Assembly (NCBI GenBank): GCA_947457095.1
Contig: CANGUK010000008.1
Location: forward strand, 1-42,609
Origin: Cyclobacteriaceae bacterium
Lineage (GTDB): Bacteria; Bacteroidota; Bacteroidia; Cytophagales; Cyclobacteriaceae
Length of the DNA: 42,609 nucleotides
Direction of reading: 5' to 3'
This document shows, piece after piece, positions 36,601 through 42,514 of the stretch. Numbering within the stretch: the stretch's first letter is position 1; each line of letters starts with the position of its first letter. Under the pieces are notes generated by a model, which did no database searches, was not told the DNA's origin, and saw nothing but the letters and a program-made list of their open reading frames with translations. The position numbers were made by a program, and so were the translations under genes.

Positions 36601-37318
36601 TGGATTGGACTACAAACTCAACATGACCCAGCTTTTTGATGGTTATCCAGGTCACGAACACTCCATTCCAGTGTTCCCACTGTATAAGGACGTGACACAG
36701 ACCGTAGCAAAAAGTAAGATGGCTTACACGCCTACACTCTTAGTGGCTTACGGAGGTCCATGGGCAGAAAACTTCTATTACACCACGGAAAGCCCACTTC
36801 ACGATCCAAAGCTCAACCACTTTACCCCTTACAACGAACTCAATGAGAAGGCGCGTAGAAGAGTAGGTGGACTTGGGGGCTGGTTTGCTCCAGAAGACCA
36901 TGTCTTCCAAAAGCATGCGCAAGGAGTAAATTCAATCATCACGCAAGGAGGTATTGCCGGCGTAGGATCGCATGGACAGCTTCAAGGACTAGGCTACCAC
37001 TGGGAGCTTTGGTCCATCGCAAGTGGAGATATGAAGAACATCGATGCCTTGAAGGTTGCAACCATCTTGGGTGCTGAGGCACTTGGATTGGATAAGGAAT
37101 TGGGAAGTATTGAGGCGGGCAAATTGGCCGACTTGGTGATCCTAGACAAAAATCCATTGGATAACATCAGAAATACAAACACCATCACCCACGTAGTGAA
37201 AGATGGTCGCGTATACGATGGAGGAACCTTAGACGAAATTCTTCCAACACCACGTAAACTGGATGCCAGTCAGTGGACTAAGGAAGCACCTAAGGTGACC
37301 ACTTCAGTAAAAGAGTAA
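33698..37318 (+). CDS. exported TolB-propeller amidohydrolase
   Basis: A 1206-residue secreted protein. A signal peptide (about 1-21) precedes a TolB/WD40-like beta-propeller (about 40-690) with repeated blades such as LDVSPDGKTIAFDLMGDIY, YSPDGNKLLFTSDRAG, HWTPDGEYIIVSKG and VSPDGKKVYFSWR. A highly charged linker (about 728-770) repeats KADSL-like units. An amidohydrolase domain (about 785-1195) follows with the metal motif DTHAHMW near residue 847, GHEHSIP and GVGSHGQLQGLGYHWEL, ending EAGKLADLVILDKNPL. Such fused proteins are common in Bacteroidota and are thought to hydrolyse peptide-like or cyclic amide bonds; the substrate is unknown. I chose the ATG at 33698; a TTG at 33683 is the alternative. 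Terminator follows. Confidence 0.92.
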   Translation: MKKITHPALLLALGATVSMAAWMPKTTEYLFPNLGTESVQSDSTKKDSLKNYPKFKDLPLKPEREVSFTTAEGTWMSLDVSPDGKTIAFDLMGDIYTMPVEGGKATPFTSGMAYETHPRYSPDGNKLLFTSDRAGNDNLWYIDLVKKDTVQVTKDKTGDVPGAHWTPDGEYIIVSKGRRVSKLWMYHKDGGGGIQLNDAPATMKTIDPFVSPDGKKVYFSWRTGSWNYNATLPQYQIGFYDFDKGKITSITSRYGSAFTPTLSKDGNWMVYGTRWQDKTGLVIRNLKTGDEKWLAYPVQRDEQESIAPQGVLPAMAFTPDSKHVIASYGGKFWKLPVDGSAATEIPFQADVNVAMGPRLYFNYEIPDTTHKMANQIRDAVPSPDGKKLAFTALNRLYVMDYPNGTPKRVTKHEFTEAMPAWSPDGSQLTFVTWEEKNGGSLYKASLGDKGVVTKVTTESAFYSGPVWGPKNRILVFKGPKRALIEAEGPFVDGAEGELVWIPAAGGTFRKVMDAGNYGNAHFTQDTSRIFLNGGGGALLSVKWDGTDEKIHARITGITPFGSAADPEHAGHDHGSDVRYVMGKAFSNADAVNYCMLPEGSNSREPNMMPASASTIYMAPVGNKALAQINNNVYVVTIPTAGKVPTINVAEPSASNFPSRQLTEIGGEWPYWEANGKKVHWSLGNGHWVYDINRAEFVEDSVKTAKKDKVRFDADSVSTLKAKGEAAVKMADSLAKADKKRIDSLFKADKGLFKADSLHKADLKKKESYSPSEHQVKVFFAKDTPKGSILLQNARIVTMKGDEVIEQGDILIENNRIKAVGKTGTLDAAGAKVIDASGKTITPGFIDTHAHMWPTWGLHKNSVWIYSANLAYGVTTTRDPQTATTDVLTYGDMVEAGMIPGPRVYSTGPGVGYWMYNLKSLEQTKSVLKQYSKYYNTQYIKMYLVGNRQHRQWVIMASKEQKLMPTTEGGLDYKLNMTQLFDGYPGHEHSIPVFPLYKDVTQTVAKSKMAYTPTLLVAYGGPWAENFYYTTESPLHDPKLNHFTPYNELNEKARRRVGGLGGWFAPEDHVFQKHAQGVNSIITQGGIAGVGSHGQLQGLGYHWELWSIASGDMKNIDALKVATILGAEALGLDKELGSIEAGKLADLVILDKNPLDNIRNTNTITHVVKDGRVYDGGTLDEILPTPRKLDASQWTKEAPKVTTSVKE

Positions 37319-37336
37319 AAAGAGGAATTCTCAATT

Positions 37337-37368
37337 AAGCCAGTCAGCTATGCTGACTGGCTTTTTTT
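37337..37368 (+). terminator. intrinsic terminator of the amidohydrolase gene
   Basis: A 12-base perfect stem AAGCCAGTCAGC with its complement, loop TAT, then seven T. It overlaps the last bases of the convergent tspO gene. Confidence 0.92.
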
Positions 37369-37834
37369 ATGGGTTAAGGGACCAGATGGTCGCGTTCAGT
37401 ACCGTTGCGAAACTTACCCAAAGCAGGTAAGGAATCAACAAGGCGGCAGCCCAAGAATTGATTTGGCGAAACTTTAAGATGCAGACAAGAATTGAAACCC
37501 ACATCGGGAGAATCACTACAAGACCTAGGAGGGGGTTTTGGGCACCAAAAAATGCAGGTGACCAGAGAAAGTTAAGGAAGAGCTGCACAAAGTAAATGAT
37601 CAGGGCCTGCTTTTTGAGGGGGTGGTTGCTTTTCCAGATCAGAAAACAAGCAATTCCCATCAGCACATAGAGCGTGGTCCATACCGGACCAAAAAGCCAG
37701 CTGGGTGGATTCCAGGAAGGTTTGTTGAGCGTCAGGTACCAAGTTTGAACGGAGCTCAGAGTAAAGAAAGCTCCTAAACCTCCGGCAATTTGGGGGAGGA
37801 GCAGGCTGACGAAGAGTTTGATGGCGTTGGACAT
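37367..37834 (-). CDS. tspO: TspO/MBR-family tryptophan-rich membrane protein
   Basis: A 155-residue membrane protein with five hydrophobic helices, as in the TspO/peripheral benzodiazepine receptor family, which binds porphyrins and cholesterol-like ligands. Signatures are LNKPSWNPPSWLFGPVWTTLYVLMGIA, LFLNFLWSPAFFG and PYLLWVSFATVLNATIWSLN. It starts 3 bases after the stop of the DUF4286 gene on the same strand. Its position next to a carotenoid cluster with a B12-type regulator is notable, because TspO affects pigment genes in Rhodobacter. Any link here is inference. Confidence 0.95.
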   Translation of the reverse strand: MSNAIKLFVSLLLPQIAGGLGAFFTLSSVQTWYLTLNKPSWNPPSWLFGPVWTTLYVLMGIACFLIWKSNHPLKKQALIIYFVQLFLNFLWSPAFFGAQNPLLGLVVILPMWVSILVCILKFRQINSWAAALLIPYLLWVSFATVLNATIWSLNP

Positions 37835-37837
37835 GGC

Positions 37838-38140
37838 TTAGATCGTTTCCAACAAGGTACGAAAAGCAATCGCTTGATCCTGATAGCGCTCCTGAGTTTT
37901 GCTGCGCAAGGCTGGGGCATGGATTCGTTCGTACTGCAGCATGCGATCCATGGATTCCGTAAAGTATTGAATGCAATAGTTGACCGAGCCATCTTCAGAA
38001 TGGTGGATCAATCGATAGAAGACATGGTGATGGAAAATCCCTGTGGCCAAGACCTCTGGTATGTGGGTAGATTTCATCCAGGAGATAAAGTCTTCCTCGA
38101 TGGTTGGGCTCAGGGTAAAGGTAATATTGTAGAGAATCAT
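37838..38140 (-). CDS. DUF4286-family small protein
   Basis: A 100-residue protein beginning MILYNITFTLSPTIEEDFISWMKSTHIPEVLATG, the usual opening of the DUF4286 family (a small ferredoxin-like fold of unknown role, common in Bacteroidota). The C-terminal HAPALRSKTQERYQDQAIAFRTLLETI also fits. The ATG at 38140 is preferred over an in-frame one at 38179. It is divergent from the carotenoid genes and followed by tspO after 3 bases. Confidence 0.85.
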   Translation of the reverse strand: MILYNITFTLSPTIEEDFISWMKSTHIPEVLATGIFHHHVFYRLIHHSEDGSVNYCIQYFTESMDRMLQYERIHAPALRSKTQERYQDQAIAFRTLLETI

Positions 38141-38161
38141 GGCTCTGGTCTTGGGTTTTAT

Positions 38162-38169
38162 TACTTTTG
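38162..38169 (+). promoter_or_regulatory. -7 promoter box for the cruF-crtZ-carH operon
   Basis: TACTTTTG is a perfect TAnnTTTG, placed so that transcription would begin near 38176, about 33 bases before the ATG at 38209. No good -33 TTG lies at the usual distance, as expected if an alternative sigma factor or activator helps. Confidence 0.45.
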
Positions 38170-38208
38170 CATAGAACAATTTCTAGCCCACAAAGTTAGG
38201 AATCCCAA

Positions 38209-38901
38209 ATGGAATCCCCCCAAGGCCTCCGAACTATGCATAAAATCGATTCTTCTGAAGTAAACAATAGGTGGTCACGCGTGGGGATAGGCAAAATTAT
38301 TTTGGTTGCCTTCCATGTAGTCGGAGCCATTGGACTCAGCCTGCCCGAGTATCGAGACCTATTTTTAGCTTTGACTCCCTTTCATTTGTTGGCCACGATG
38401 GGGCTTATTCTGGTCTATCACCGAGGTTGGACGGATTCATTTCCCATTTTTGGAGCGGCAGCATTTTGGATTGGATTTGGGTCCGAATTGATTGGGATCC
38501 ACACCGGCTATTTGTATGGGGATTACGTGTATGGCCCTACACTTGGTGTGATGCTGTGGGAAGTCCCTTTGGTGATTGGGGTCAACTGGTTTGTGCTCAG
38601 TTACTTGACTGGCTCAGTATTCCACAAGACTCCCAACGATTGGTACGCGGCCTTTTTGGGTGCCTCTGCCATGACTGCACTTGATTACATCTTAGAGCCT
38701 GTGGCCGTATCGCTCAATTTTTGGGCTTGGAAGTTGGACATCATTCCTGTCAGCAATTACCTCGGCTGGTTTGGAGTATCCTTCCTGATTCAGCTCATCT
38801 GGCGGAAAGCCAAATTTGAAAAATACAATCCATTGGCCACTTGGCTTTTGATTACTTGGATCCTCTTTTTTACACTCTTAAATTTTACAGTACTGCCTTA
38901 A
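38209..38901 (+). CDS. cruF: CruF-like carotenoid biosynthesis membrane protein
   Basis: A 230-residue membrane protein with about seven hydrophobic segments of the Caroten_synth/DUF422 family, which includes CruF (carotenoid 1',2'-hydratase) and archaeal bisanhydrobacterioruberin hydratase. Diagnostic is WIGFGSELIGIHTGYLYGDYVYGPTLGVMLWEVPLVIGVNWFVLSYLTG, then ALDYILEPVAVSLNFWAWKLDIIPVSNYLGWFGVSFL. It should hydrate the psi-end of a monocyclic carotenoid on the way to saproxanthin, myxol or flexixanthin-type pigments. The start could instead be the ATG at 38236. It is first in the cluster, 58 bases before crtZ. Confidence 0.87.
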   Translation: MESPQGLRTMHKIDSSEVNNRWSRVGIGKIILVAFHVVGAIGLSLPEYRDLFLALTPFHLLATMGLILVYHRGWTDSFPIFGAAAFWIGFGSELIGIHTGYLYGDYVYGPTLGVMLWEVPLVIGVNWFVLSYLTGSVFHKTPNDWYAAFLGASAMTALDYILEPVAVSLNFWAWKLDIIPVSNYLGWFGVSFLIQLIWRKAKFEKYNPLATWLLITWILFFTLLNFTVLP

Positions 38902-38959
38902 ATCTTTTTTAAACCAGACTAACTATAACAATTTAGCCTGCAAACAAGTTTCTACTTAA

Positions 38960-39406
38960 ATGTTGTTGTCTATCGTCTATATCGCTCTTGGATTTGCCGC
39001 CATGGAACTCTCTGGCTGGTTTATTCATAAGTATTTGATGCATGGCCCACTTTGGATGATTCACAAGACCCATCACCAGCCTTCCCATTCTTTTTTTGAA
39101 TGGAATGACCTGTTTTCCTTGTTGTTTGGAAGTATTGCGATGGTGTTGATCTTTTTCGGAGTGGAGCAATTGGATTACCGCTTTTGGATGGGAGTAGGGA
39201 TAAGTTTGTACGGCATGCTCTATTTTGTATTGCATGACGTCTTGGTTCACCGCCGCTTGCGGTGGTTTAGCAAACCCAAGCATCCTGTATTGAAGGGAAT
39301 CTACAAGGCGCATCAGGCACATCACAAAACCAACCAAAAGGAGGATGCGGTTTCTTTTGGCTTATTTCTAGTACCCAAACAATTCTTTAATAAGGAGGAG
39401 CAGTGA
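38960..39406 (+). CDS. crtZ: beta-carotene hydroxylase
   Basis: CrtZ is a di-iron membrane hydroxylase that adds the 3-OH to beta-ionone rings. The 148-residue protein shows the full histidine set: HKYLMH at about 23-28, HKTHH at 35-39, HDVLVH at about 93-98 and HQAHH at about 118-122, among four membrane segments. Length is slightly short but normal for bacterial CrtZ. Its stop overlaps the start of the MerR regulator gene by 4 bases (GTGA), so pigment enzyme and regulator are translated together. Confidence 0.94.
   Translation: MLLSIVYIALGFAAMELSGWFIHKYLMHGPLWMIHKTHHQPSHSFFEWNDLFSLLFGSIAMVLIFFGVEQLDYRFWMGVGISLYGMLYFVLHDVLVHRRLRWFSKPKHPVLKGIYKAHQAHHKTNQKEDAVSFGLFLVPKQFFNKEEQ
39392..39398 (+). 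promoter_or_regulatory. strong Shine-Dalgarno for the MerR-type regulator
   Basis: AAGGAGG lies 4 bases before the GTG start at 39403, inside the last codons of crtZ. Most genes of this window show no Shine-Dalgarno, as is usual in Bacteroidota. Here it supports the GTG start, though the site also encodes Lys-Glu-Glu of CrtZ. Confidence 0.6.
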
Positions 39407-40299
39407 GCACGTATTCAATAAAAGATCTCGAACAATTGTCAGGCATCAAGGCCCATACGCTACGGATATGGGAGCAGCGGTACAACTTGCTGCAGCCCAA
39501 ACGTACGGATACCAACATTCGGTATTACGATGACGATGACTTAAAGTTGATCTTGAATGTGGCTTTGCTCAATGACAATGGGGTAAAAATCAGCAAAATT
39601 GCCTCCATGTCACCAAACGAGTTGCGTGAAGAGGTAATGAAACTCACCGAACGTTCCTTGACTCACGACGACCAGATCCATGCATTGACCATCTGCATGA
39701 TCGAAATGGATGAGGAGCGTTTTGATAAAATATTAAGCACAAACATCATTAAACTAGGTTTTGAGCAAACGATGCTCAATATCATTTATCCCTTCATGTC
39801 CAAGATTGGCGTACTCTGGCAGACGGGAGCCATCAATCCAGCACAGGAGCATTTTATTTCCAACCTGGTACGACAAAAATTAATTGTAGCTATCGATGGG
39901 CAGATTCCACAGCGCGGAGGCAAAAAATTTCTGCTCTTCTTGCCTGAAGGAGAACTTCATGAAATTTCCATTCTTTTTGCTAGCTATTTGATCAAATCCA
40001 AAGGCCATAAGGTGATCTATTTGGGACAAAGCACACCGAATGATGACTTGCTTGCCGTGTACAAGTTGCACCAGCCAGAGTACCTATTGACAGTGATCAC
40101 TACCTCTCCTTCCTCGGAATATGTGCAGGAATACATCAATGCGCTATCCGATCGATTTGGCAACGCACAAATCTTAGTTACGGGATACCAAGTGCTGGGG
40201 CAGGATCTCAACTTTCCTGGCAATGTCAGCCAGATGAGTTACATCAGAGACATCAAGGACCTACTTGAGGAGATTGAACCTGTGTTTCAAGAGAAATAG
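39403..40299 (+). CDS. CarH/LitR-like MerR regulator with cobalamin-binding half
   Basis: A 298-residue regulator. The N-terminal MerR winged helix (residues 3-75) reads YSIKDLEQLSGIKAHTLRIWEQRY. A helical bundle (about 85-165) contains the Wx9EH motif: W139, then nine residues, then E149-H150. A B12-binding Rossmann domain (about 174-290) has E184-x-H186 in GELHEISIL and YLGQSTP. In Thermus CarH, an adenosylcobalamin photoreceptor, W131, E141-H142 and H177 are the equivalents. Here the glycine ending the ExHxxG motif is Ser189, and the residue after W139 is Gln where CarH has His132. It starts with GTG overlapping crtZ. It probably represses carotenoid genes in the dark, by analogy. A terminator follows at 40348. 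Confidence 0.88.
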   Translation: MSTYSIKDLEQLSGIKAHTLRIWEQRYNLLQPKRTDTNIRYYDDDDLKLILNVALLNDNGVKISKIASMSPNELREEVMKLTERSLTHDDQIHALTICMIEMDEERFDKILSTNIIKLGFEQTMLNIIYPFMSKIGVLWQTGAINPAQEHFISNLVRQKLIVAIDGQIPQRGGKKFLLFLPEGELHEISILFASYLIKSKGHKVIYLGQSTPNDDLLAVYKLHQPEYLLTVITTSPSSEYVQEYINALSDRFGNAQILVTGYQVLGQDLNFPGNVSQMSYIRDIKDLLEEIEPVFQEK

Positions 40300-40338
40300 T
40301 TAAACAAAATTGTTTAAGTCTTAAACAAACCTGTTTTT
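40300..40338. repeat. two tandem 18-base palindromes, 21-base period
   Basis: Directly after the regulator stop codon, TTAAACAAAATTGTTTAA (40300-40317) is a palindrome with perfect 8-base arms. A degenerate copy starting TTAAACAAACC (40321-40338) follows with a 21-base period, two helical turns. Single TGTTTAATC motifs recur at 40405 and 40449. They look like regulator binding sites related to the operator at 40446-40481. Confidence 0.65.
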
Positions 40339-40347
40339 GAAAAAACG

Positions 40348-40377
40348 GCCTTAATTCATCATTAAGGCTATTTTTTT
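40348..40377 (+). terminator. intrinsic terminator of the cruF-crtZ-regulator operon
   Basis: GCCTTAAT pairs perfectly with ATTAAGGC around the loop TCATC, followed by TATTTTTTT. It separates the regulator transcript from the sigma-crtI-crtB transcript. Confidence 0.85.
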
Positions 40378-40440
40378 GCCTTTCTCATCCCATTTCAGTT
40401 TTTCTGTTTAATCTTTTTTATTTTTTATTCCACAAAATAG

Positions 40441-40470
40441 TTGGATTTTGTTTAATCGTTCTTAGATTTG
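40441..40470 (+). promoter_or_regulatory. promoter for the sigma-crtI-crtB operon
   Basis: TTG (40441-40443), a 19-base spacer and TAGATTTG (40463-40470) match the Bacteroidota -33/-7 pattern at normal spacing. Transcription would start near 40477, 15 bases before the ATG at 40492. Confidence 0.6.
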
Positions 40471-40481
40471 ATTAAACAAAA
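40446..40481. promoter_or_regulatory. 12-12-12 inverted repeat, probable CarH-like operator
   Basis: TTTTGTTTAATC (40446-40457) and GATTAAACAAAA (40470-40481) are perfect reverse complements separated by 12 bases. The repeat starts just inside the -33 element, includes the -7 box in its spacer and ends at the predicted transcription start. MerR-family regulators characteristically bind dyads on the promoter, so this is the best operator candidate for the upstream regulator. Confidence 0.75.
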
Positions 40482-40491
40482 CGCCATCAGC

Positions 40492-41004
40492 ATGACTACT
40501 CTAGAATTTAGCTACTCCTTACAAAAGCTTTCTAGCTCCTTGAAGCCATTTGCCATGAAGCTTACCCGTGATGTAGACGATGCCAACGACCTCTTGCAGG
40601 ACACGATGGTAAAGGCATTCACCAACAAGGATAAATTCACAGAGGGAACCAATCTGAAGGCTTGGTTATACACCATCATGAAAAACACCTTCATTACCAA
40701 CTACCAACGGATGGTAAGAAGAGGTACCTTTGTAGATACCACAGACAATTTGCATTACATCAATTCAAGTGATGCGTTGATTGACAATGGCGTTTTTGGC
40801 AATTTCACAATGGATGACATTCAGGAAGCCATCCAAAAGTTGGACGAAGTGTACCGGACTCCCTTCCTGATGCACTTCCGAGGATTCAAGTACCATGAAA
40901 TTGCAGACAAGCTTGAAATTCCTATTGGTACTGTGAAAAATAGAATCCATATTGCTCGCAAGCTATTGAAAGAAGACCTGATGGTCTACAAGCACAAAAA
41001 TTAA
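40492..41004 (+). CDS. ECF-family RNA polymerase sigma factor
   Basis: A 170-residue extracytoplasmic-function sigma factor. Region 2 (about 10-75) reads LKPFAMKLTRDVDDANDLLQDTMVKAFTNKDKFTEGTNLKAWLYTIMKNTFITNYQR. Region 4 (about 108-165) reads IQEAIQKLDEVYRTPFLMHFRGFKYHEIADKLEIPIGTVKNRIHIARKLLKEDL. The ATG at 40492 is preferred; a TTG at 40468 would put the -7 box and operator half inside the coding region. No anti-sigma gene is adjacent. It is followed by crtI after 4 bases, so it is the first gene of the pigment operon and may control crt promoters, as LitS does in Streptomyces. Confidence 0.93.
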   Translation: MTTLEFSYSLQKLSSSLKPFAMKLTRDVDDANDLLQDTMVKAFTNKDKFTEGTNLKAWLYTIMKNTFITNYQRMVRRGTFVDTTDNLHYINSSDALIDNGVFGNFTMDDIQEAIQKLDEVYRTPFLMHFRGFKYHEIADKLEIPIGTVKNRIHIARKLLKEDLMVYKHKN

Positions 41005-41008
41005 TTCT

Positions 41009-42493
41009 ATGTCAAAAAAACATGTGGTAGTCATCGGATCCGGATTTGCCGGGCTTTCCGCAGCTACCCACCTGGCAGATAAGGGCAACTGCAAAGTGAC
41101 CCTACTTGAAAAAAATAATTCCCCTGGTGGAAGAGCTAGAAAGTTCGAGCACCAGGGGTTTGTTTTTGATATGGGGCCCAGCTGGTACTGGATGCCCGAT
41201 GTATTCGAAACTTATTTTGCCCACTTCGGGAAAAAACCAGCCGACTATTACGACTTGATCCGTTTGGATCCTTCCTATGCTGTCATCTATGGGGAGCAAG
41301 ATGTCCTGGATATCCCTGCCAACTTGGACGAATTTAAAGCCATGCTGGAAGGCATCGAGCCAGGAGCAGCCGCCAATCTGGACAAATTCCTTGCTCAGGC
41401 CAAGTACAAATACGAAGTCGGCATTCACGACTTAGTTCACCGCCCAAGTAGATCACTATTCGAGTTTGCCTCTCCTCGCCTACTCCTGGATATGATGCGG
41501 ATGGACATCTTCCAGTCCATGTCCAAGCACGTGCGCAGCTTCTTTAGACACGACAAGATCGTGCGACTTATGGAATTTCCCGTTCTTTTCCTTGGGGAAA
41601 CAGCCAATAACATCCCTGCACTTTACAGCTTGATGAACTATGCTGACATTGCCCTAGGAACCTGGTATCCCAAAAAAGGCATGCATGAAATCATCAAAGG
41701 CATGGTGGCTTTGGCAGAAGAAAAAGGAGTGACATTCAAGTACGATGCAGAAGTTGAGAAAATCGAGGTGACCCATGGCACTGCCAAAAGTCTCCTCCTC
41801 CGTTCCGGTGAGCGCATTGAGGCAGACATTATTGTAGCAGGAGCGGATTACCACCATGTGGACAAGCATTTGCTGGAACCGGCCTACAGCAACTACTCGG
41901 AAGAATATTGGAACAAGCGTGTAATGGCTCCTTCGAGCTTGCTCTTTTACCTCGGAGTAAACAAGCGATTGAAAAACCTACGCCACCACAACCTGTTTTT
42001 TGATGAGCCGCTTGGGCCACATGCCGATGCGATCTACACCAATCCAAGGTGGCCAGAAAAGCCGCTTTTTTATGCATCTGTACCTTCGATTACGGACCCT
42101 ACAGTAGCTCCGGAGGGGATGGAAAACCTCTTCTTGCTCGTACCACTTGCGCCAGATTTGGAGGATACGGAAGCAATGCGCGAAAAGTACTTCCACATGA
42201 TCCTAGACCGATTGGAAAAAATCACCGGCCAAGAAATCCGTTCGCACATCGTCTTCAAACGATCCTATGCACACAACGACTTTAAGTCGGACTACCACGC
42301 CTTCAAGGGCAATGCCTATGGGTTGGCAAATACCCTGATGCAGACGGCCATTTTGAAGCCTAGTCTCAAAAGCAAAAAAGTGAGAAACCTTTATTACACA
42401 GGGCAATTGACCGTCCCTGGACCGGGTGTACCTCCTTCCCTGATTTCAGGGCATGTAGTAGCAAAAGAGGTGATGAAAGAAAACAATTTGTAA
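41009..42493 (+). CDS. crtI: phytoene desaturase
   Basis: CrtI is the FAD-dependent desaturase that converts phytoene to lycopene. The 494-residue protein starts with the dinucleotide-binding motif VVVIGSGFAGLSAATHLADKG and continues with LEKNNSPGGRARKFEHQGFVFDMGPSWYWMP. It ends with the carotenoid-desaturase signature LYYTGQLTVPGPGVPPSLISG. Length is typical. It lies 4 bases after the sigma-factor gene and 21 bases before crtB, forming an operon. A paralogous desaturase (CrtD type) is possible, but the position before crtB and overall likeness favour CrtI. Confidence 0.94.
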   Translation: MSKKHVVVIGSGFAGLSAATHLADKGNCKVTLLEKNNSPGGRARKFEHQGFVFDMGPSWYWMPDVFETYFAHFGKKPADYYDLIRLDPSYAVIYGEQDVLDIPANLDEFKAMLEGIEPGAAANLDKFLAQAKYKYEVGIHDLVHRPSRSLFEFASPRLLLDMMRMDIFQSMSKHVRSFFRHDKIVRLMEFPVLFLGETANNIPALYSLMNYADIALGTWYPKKGMHEIIKGMVALAEEKGVTFKYDAEVEKIEVTHGTAKSLLLRSGERIEADIIVAGADYHHVDKHLLEPAYSNYSEEYWNKRVMAPSSLLFYLGVNKRLKNLRHHNLFFDEPLGPHADAIYTNPRWPEKPLFYASVPSITDPTVAPEGMENLFLLVPLAPDLEDTEAMREKYFHMILDRLEKITGQEIRSHIVFKRSYAHNDFKSDYHAFKGNAYGLANTLMQTAILKPSLKSKKVRNLYYTGQLTVPGPGVPPSLISGHVVAKEVMKENNL

Positions 42494-42514
42494 ACAAAAA
42501 GGTATATTACGTAC

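Noticed and set aside
36062-36661. Antisense open frame of 199 codons
   Set aside because: It is opposite the amidohydrolase domain, whose motifs are unmistakable; the antisense product has no recognisable features.
40468-40491. TTG start for the ECF sigma factor
   Set aside because: It would place the end of the -7 box and one operator arm inside the coding region; the ATG at 40492 fits the family better.
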